Below are positions 6,680 through 10,863 of a stretch of 10,863 bases of DNA, piece after piece. The notes beneath the pieces were generated by a model. That model worked only from the letters and a program-made list of their open reading frames with translations. It was not told where the DNA came from and did not search any database. Where the stretch lies: assembly GCA_010015745.1 (NCBI GenBank), contig ML978462.1, forward strand, positions 1 through 10,863, in the 5' to 3' direction. The position numbers and the translations under genes were made by a program. The stretch comes from Setomelanomma holmii (Eukaryota > Ascomycota > Dothideomycetes > Pleosporales > Phaeosphaeriaceae). Positions within the stretch are counted from its first letter, which is position 1; every line of letters starts with the position of its first letter.

Positions 6680-7604
6680 CTGCACCTAGCACTGTAAGTT
6701 AATGATCTCAAAGTGGGTGATGGTGACTTTGTGGGTAAGGCCGGTTGGCTGATAATTGTTTCTAGATAAATCTCTAGGCGTCGAATCGATGCTGGTGACA
6801 AGCAATCACGGTGTCAAGTGCGAGCGACGCTGCCACATTGCAAGGTCTCCCAAGTCAAGCACACCCTTGGCGCTTGCCTAGACACATACGTCACCTTCTG
6901 TCACTAAGCAAGGCCCGTCCGTCACAATCGTATCATACTTCCCTGTCCGCTTCTTACTGTACCACGTGGAGTCGCCGACAGAATGTGAATGAGATCACAG
7001 AGGCGAGTCGCTGAGCCGATGTGATTGGCCGCGCAGTGACAGTAAGCAGCAAAGTCATCTACCGGCCAAGTTTCAGCCGAGGGCACAGCCAACGTGCAGC
7101 AGATCCCAGCTCGGCTGTGCCGTCGACTGTGCCGCATGGATACAGACAACGGCTCAACGAGGTCACAACTAAATTAGCTACTCAAGATGCACATCTCTGT
7201 AGGAACAGTAGACAGAAGGACAGCCCAGGAGCCTTATTTTTGGCCAGGCGGCTCTGCGGAACGCAGGCTCTCAACGACGCAACCTTCGAGGGGAAGGTAG
7301 TATATGAAGTGGATCGGGAAATTTACATGCACGGTTAAGTGACAAACCTTGCGACAACAATAGAAACCTCTTACGATCCAGACACCCTCTCCGGCTCAAC
7401 TCAGCGCTGGGGTACATATGACAACGCACAACAGGTAGAAAACTGCGGTATCGCATCAAAGAGGACTCTACATGCCACGGGTCTATCTTGATAGATCCGC
7501 TGCTCCATCTCCAGCATCCAAGCCCGTGCTAGGACCAACGCAAGGGCGACATAGTCGCTCCTGATATGATCACTGATCCTGGTAATCGACGTCGTGATCC
7601 GCGT
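6680..7604. other. No supportable gene
   Basis: About 900 bases in which open frames are short, begin with non-ATG codons or overlap on both strands, and resemble no family I know (for example 7021-7338 plus, 6811-7014 plus). Small inverted motifs such as ggcacagcc/ggctgtgcc occur near 7085-7125. It probably includes the upstream region of the F-box relic at 7713. Confidence 0.45.
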
Positions 7605-7684
7605 GTTTCGCTGCTCTTTCCTCCTCTTTCAACTCCTCACCTAATGTCCTCCGGACTTGTCTCCTACCGTTTCCTCTTCTTAAC
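7605..7684 (+). promoter_or_regulatory. Pyrimidine-rich tract ahead of the F-box start
   Basis: The plus strand is strongly C/T-rich here (runs such as ctctttcctcctctttc and ccgtttcctcttctt) and ends about 30 bases before the ATG at 7713. CT-rich tracts just upstream of the start are a common feature of filamentous-fungal promoters, so this supports the ATG as a former genuine start. Confidence 0.35.
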
Positions 7685-7712
7685 CTCGGCAGATTAATGC
7701 GTGCCCAGAGCC

Positions 7713-7843
7713 ATGGACAAGCTTCCTACTGAGCTCGTTCTATGTATTGTCGGTACTTAGACTGTCACGGTTTAGAGTCTCTCTTGCCTTGTCACGGTCT
7801 GGTCTCTCTTTCTCTTGCTGCTGTCGCAACTCACCTTTGCTAA
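7713..7843 (+). pseudogene. F-box motif relic
   Basis: ATG at 7713 opens MDKLPTELVLCIVG, the classic beginning of a fungal F-box (LPxELxxxIxxYL), then hits TAG at 7758-7760. Losing one base near 7753 explains the break: the neighbouring frame continues YLDCHGLESLLPCHGLVSLS then LAAVATHLC and stops at 7841-7843, which completes the F-box pattern (YLD..DLVSLSLA). A 27-bp imperfect duplication (7763-7789 and 7790-7816) repeats CHGL(E/V)SL within it. F-box proteins normally link substrates to the Skp1-cullin ubiquitin ligase; this copy cannot be translated as such. Whether it once belonged to the same gene as the frame at 7908-8426 is unclear. Confidence 0.6.
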
Positions 7844-7907
7844 GACGTTACTGCTTCTACTGCACTAGCGTTGTTATGGTCACTCAACTATATGTACTGT
7901 TTTGTAG

Positions 7908-8426
7908 CTTCACACAATACAACCTCAGTTCAATCCTTCAATTCTTCCTGCATATGCGCTGTTTCCCCACCGCGACATAGACTCTCGCAACGATTACGCG
8001 AATCTCTGTTCTGCGAGCCCTAAAACAGGTATCAAATGCAAATTGAGGATGAACGAACGCTGCGCCCTTTTTTCCCGATTCCTGAATGAAGAGGCGTGGG
8101 AGTTCGACCACGCGAGTAGATGGATGCTTGGTCATGCGACGAAAAGGCCGATCTCCACGATCATCCTTTTCAAAGCTGTCCTACCTCAGCAGCCTCGCAG
8201 AGCAATTGCTCTTGGCCAGTACTTTACAACAATACAAACAGAGAACGGTATGGAGGAGGACGCGATGGGGATACTAGAGGCTATCTGGCGATGTCGGACC
8301 CAGCATGATACCATTCCCTTCCACGCGGTCGATTCAGGGTTACGACTTGCAGCGATATACGAGCGCAACGGGCGGCAGGAGGAAGCGATGAAGATTCGAA
8401 GGACTGTGGAACGACTCGTCATGTAG
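7908..8426 (+). CDS. TPR-like protein C-terminal part
   Basis: The frame is open from 7908, just after a TTTTGTAG that could be an intron acceptor, to TAG at 8424-8426. The first in-frame ATG is 8049, giving 125 aa; upstream codons also look coding (PKTGIKCKLRMNERCALFSR), so the ATG is probably not the original start. The last 80 residues have two TPR-like helical pairs: RAIALGQYFTTIQTENGMEE followed by DAMGILEAIW, and SGLRLAAIYERNGRQEEAMK. TPRs mediate protein-protein contacts. I do not recognise the family. It lies right after an F-box relic and may be the tail of that gene (F-box plus TPR) joined by a decayed intron region at 7844-7907, but that is speculation. No stop or frameshift is evident within this piece. 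Confidence 0.45.
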   Translation, partial: LHTIQPQFNPSILPAYALFPHRDIDSRNDYANLCSASPKTGIKCKLRMNERCALFSRFLNEEAWEFDHASRWMLGHATKRPISTIILFKAVLPQQPRRAIALGQYFTTIQTENGMEEDAMGILEAIWRCRTQHDTIPFHAVDSGLRLAAIYERNGRQEEAMKIRRTVERLVM

Positions 8427-8504
8427 TATGTGTAAAGTACACCTCAAAGGCCATTGGCATTTTCCAACCTCCTTCCAAGTATGTGTCCTTTGGCCGATCG
8501 TTAA

Positions 8505-9050
8505 GAATTAGATTCGTCGTTAATTTTCATCAAGAATTGGATCTGGTCCTGCTGAAGGATGCCCTTGAAGAATGCCTTCGACCATCTTGCTACGGCAACT
8601 TTACCTCTCGCCATGCGTGAAAGCAATATCAACGGAGGCTTTCGAGGCGTTGACTTAGTTCCACCTAACCCAGAGTCGGTGTCCTCGAAGATGGACGTCC
8701 GCCTTCGTGCGCCAACACTACCTACTGTCGACGACCTTCCCTGGGTGTCTAAACCCCCAAGCAATACCTAGGAATTTGGGTCGCAAACGAAGCCGATTTG
8801 GCGCTGCAATGATAGCGCATCATTTGGTGATGATGACTGAGCGCAACGCAGAGCTTCAAGCAGCTAACAAGGCCGCCACACGTCGTAAATCACACAAGGT
8901 CCAGCTGAAAACGGGGTATGCTTGACCAATTTGGACTTTGCAGCGCGTGGTGATGGGAAGAAGGCGAAGAAGCGCGCAGGCGCTGCAGTGAGCCGATGCC
9001 CACGGTAGGGCCATTGTTCTGGGCTGTCGGTAGCTATCAACAACAACCAA
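8505..9050 (+). pseudogene. Second pogo-type transposase relic, C-terminal end only
   Basis: Pieces in shifting frames on the plus strand match the C-terminal part of a fungal pogo/DDE_1 transposase of a different lineage from the copy at 3017-4300: NAFDHLATATLPLAMRESNI, then GGFRGVDLVPPNPESVSSKM, RLRAPTLP, TAG at 8769-8771, then in another frame GAAMIAHHLVMMTERNAELQ, AANKAATRRKSHK, and in a third frame ARGDGKKAKKR followed by RCPR and GH around 8994-9014. The family's typical order here is a GGFRGxGLVPxxPExVxSKxD motif, the NAELQAAN..ATRRKSHK helix, and a basic tail with a CCHC zinc knuckle; the knuckle is degenerate with a stop inside. Nothing of the catalytic core is present. Old, non-functional. 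Confidence 0.75.
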
Positions 9051-9191
9051 AACAACAGGTCATCATCGCACCAACCCATCTTCACAACCTCGCCATCGTA
9101 TGCCATTTTAATTTAATGAGGCGCAAACGCTTTAAGTGGGACAATCAGTCGCCCCGCACTTCCACAGGACAGAAACACCTCGAGTCGCTAT

Positions 9192-9509
9192 ATGCTCAGT
9201 CCCCCGCTACCCGCGAAGCCTCGCTACTCTCCACGAGGCGCATCCCGCCAGCATTGCGCTGAACGCTGCTCTCGTGCTTTCCCTCCTCCGCCAAAGCGCC
9301 GTGCGCAATCTCTCAACCCGCCTACACCAAAGCGATTGCACAGGTCGGCTTCGCAAACTGGCCGTCTCCAACACGGCCACAGCCCTGCTCGCCTTCTTCT
9401 CACCGAGGAGAATCTGCGCGCCCTGAATATCATCTCTGCTGCGGATGAAGCCAGCTCGATGTCGACACCCCGCAACCCATCGCCCACCAGCAAGGAATCT
9501 GTGCAGGTT
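9192..9509 (+). pseudogene. N-terminal fragment of a proline/serine/arginine-rich protein
   Basis: From an ATG at 9192 the frame reads MLSPPLPAKPRYSPRGASRQ, several Pro/Arg-rich segments (PPPPKRRAQS, PPTPKRLHRSAS), then LLLTEENLRALNII and SMSTPRNPSPTSKESVQ. A Pro/Ser/Arg-rich disordered head followed by TEENLRxL and SSMSTPRxPxPxS is reminiscent, from memory, of the N-termini of a widespread family of fungal hypothetical proteins, some annotated with a PD-(D/E)XK nuclease-like domain. That link is weak because the defining domain would lie downstream and is not here. Coding-like sequence ends near 9509, where antisense F-box sequence begins, so the fragment is truncated by a rearrangement. A possible splice donor (cag|gttcgt) sits exactly at the junction. 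Confidence 0.45.
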
Positions 9510-9510
9510 C

Positions 9511-10388
9511 GTATTCGCTCGTGACCACCACTGTCCCAAAGATGTTGCAAACGCCTGGGGCCCCAAAATGACGGGCCTCCGACGTACATGCTTATGGATT
9601 GTATCCCGCCTTGTCCTGTTCGTGTGAGGGCAAGGGACTGAAGAGCCACCGACATCTGCAATGCTTCAATGTCTTCGTCTTCCGCACTGTGTGTGTTACC
9701 CATCAACGAGTACGGGTGAAAGTAGAGATGTCGCCATCGGCAAGCCCAGTCAGGATCGAAGAGGAAACCTGGTTTCGTGTCTGAATGTTTTCAGGTTCGG
9801 GACACTTTTCAGTGCCTTCACGAACAGATCGACGGGAGCATCGGCAGCTCTCCTTTTCCACGCTCGGTATGGGTGGATCAACGATGACTCCGAAAAGTCT
9901 GGCATATGGAATCGGAGAGTGCTGGTAATTCCTGAAGCTTGGTCCAGCGCGAACCATCGGTCTGTCTCATATTGGTGAAAGAGTTCGTCCTTCTCTATAT
10001 CAGATAGTCGAGCCCAGTCTGAATAGGGTATGAGACCTTCGGCAGCCTTACTATCGTGGCTAGCTTCGTCCAGATATGGCCGTTCGTGCCCGGGGTGGCC
10101 AGGCTGGTGAACGCTCTCTATCCACGTCCGGGAGTCTGGAAACTCTCTCCAGCCTCGAGTTCTGCGGAGAATGAGCGTGGTCACGCACAGAGAAAGTGTC
10201 GGTTTCTGAGCGATGTTGTAAAGTGATGCACAACCGCTCCCGCCAAACTCAAAGTAAACAGTCGCAAAGAGAATGGAAGTTGCGAGATGAGCCAGGCGCT
10301 TGCATGAAGATCGCAGTTTTTTCCACTCCGATCTATCGAGCAGCTTGAAGACCATGAGCCAGATCTCGGTCGGAAGGTCCTCGTCCAT
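9511..10388 (-). pseudogene. F-box protein, frameshifted and 3'-truncated
   Basis: ATG at 10388 begins MDEDLPTEIWLMVFKLLDRS, a clear F-box, followed by EWKKLRSSCKRLAHLATSIL (F-box second half, residues to about 42). The rest is of the fungal F-box protein type lacking obvious leucine-rich repeats: SLCVTTLILRRTRG, then PYSDWARLSDIEKDELFHQY, then PNLKTFRHETRF. At about 9761-9767 one base has been gained: the first frame ends at TGA 9752-9750, while the next frame carries on smoothly as FDPDWACRWRHLYFHPYSLM, then EDEDIEALQMSVALQ, then YVGGPSFWGPRRLQHLW to about 9511. There it runs into the oppositely oriented fragment 9192-9509, so the C-terminus is lost. The role would have been substrate recognition in an SCF ubiquitin ligase. 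If the frameshift is not a sequencing error this is a pseudogene. Confidence 0.75.
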
Positions 10389-10573
10389 GAGTGCAGAGGC
10401 GGATCCGTGCCCATAAGATCACAGCTCTGTGCGACAATGTGTTTCTGCGCTCTACATAAACTTTCACGTTCACGCTTTGGTAAAGCGTTCCGCATCCTAG
10501 GCACCTTCAAGTCGCGTTATGCATTTTTCAACTAGGCACGGGACATGCTCAGAGCTCATGATCACTTCGCAAA

Positions 10574-10847
10574 TACACTCACATGCATTTGCAGTTTCCG
10601 CTTTGCACTTGCCGCTCGATTGTCGTTCAACCCTCACCGATGTCTCCCATAGCACAAGCTTTACCCTAAATGCTCTGGCGCTTCTTGGCATGACTCCTTG
10701 CTTCCTTTGTTCCTTTTCGCTTCTAACAAGCATCTTCTGGAGCTAGAGCAGCTCAGGTAAAGCCTGTGCTAAGTGAGACAAGGGTGGACGTGGAATGACA
10801 ATCGAGCCGCATGCGCAAAGCGGAAACTGCAAATGCATGAGAGTGTA
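10574..10847. mobile_element. 274-bp fold-back MITE-like element
   Basis: The outer arms 10574-10606 and 10815-10847 are reverse complements at 32 of 33 positions. Pairing continues inward to 10624 and 10797 with a few mismatches, and then imperfectly further (gtctccc.tagcacaagctttacc near 10640-10665 against its partner near 10755-10785), so most of the unit could fold into one long hairpin. The ends read TA-CACTC...GAGTG-TA, which would fit a TA target duplication of the Tc1/mariner-pogo type; no longer flanking duplication is present. No coding capacity. It lies about 185 bases upstream of the F-box start at 10388. Confidence 0.7.
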
Positions 10848-10863
10848 CCACCGAACCAGTCTC

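Noticed and set aside
7021..7338. 105-aa plus-strand open frame
   Set aside because: Non-ATG start, no recognised domain, and an overlapping open frame on the other strand; probably chance.
8186..8422. Minus-strand frame opposite the TPR-like protein
   Set aside because: Shadow of the plus-strand frame, which carries clear TPR-like helix patterns.
9224..9500. Minus-strand continuation of the F-box frame past 9511 (Arg/Trp/Cys-rich)
   Set aside because: It is the antisense of the proline/serine-rich fragment 9192-9509 and loses all F-box protein resemblance after the junction.

Overview
The window looks like an accessory, transposon-rich stretch of a filamentous ascomycete genome, probably Dothideomycetes-like. 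The reasons are spliceosomal introns of about 46-64 nt with GT...AG ends, fungal hAT and Fot1/pogo (DDE_1) transposase relics, F-box proteins of a fungal type, and a fungal-specific transcription factor domain. The genus call is inference. I see no bacterial operons, rRNA, tRNA or CRISPR.

Layout, left to right. Bases 1-51 (minus) may hold the first 17 codons of a pogo-type transposase running off the edge. Bases 52-931 carry no supportable gene. A 128-bp hAT-type MITE with 39-bp terminal inverted repeats and a perfect 8-bp target duplication sits at 940-1067, with a decayed relative at 1143-1258. A three-exon orphan gene (minus, 2208-1287, 269 aa) contains an in-frame 21-bp minisatellite. From 2788 to 4771 lies a mosaic: the N-terminal side of a hAT transposase (+), an antisense Fot1/pogo transposase that has lost its N-terminal DNA-binding region (-), then the hAT C-terminal dimerisation domain (+) and a probable hAT end at 4771.

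The hAT end directly abuts a 5'-truncated transcription-factor relic (4772-6067, +) that keeps its introns but has one frameshift and one stop codon. A small ORF at 6479-6225 (minus) reads as an 84-aa secreted cysteine-containing protein candidate. Bases 6680-7604 hold nothing I can name. Then come a decayed F-box start (7713-7843), a TPR-like protein tail (7908-8426), a second pogo transposase C-terminal relic (8505-9050), the N-terminal part of a low-complexity, proline/serine-rich protein (9192-9509, +), and a frameshifted F-box protein (10388-9511, minus). These last two fragments meet head-on near base 9510. A 274-bp fold-back MITE-like element (10574-10847) closes the window.

How it works together: most parts are remnants rather than a cooperating pathway. 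The only candidates for intact genes are the 269-aa orphan, the 84-aa secreted candidate and possibly the TPR-like tail. I did not find a new multi-gene system. The most informative features are the nested transposon mosaic that truncates a regulator gene and the two candidate genes lying among the transposons.
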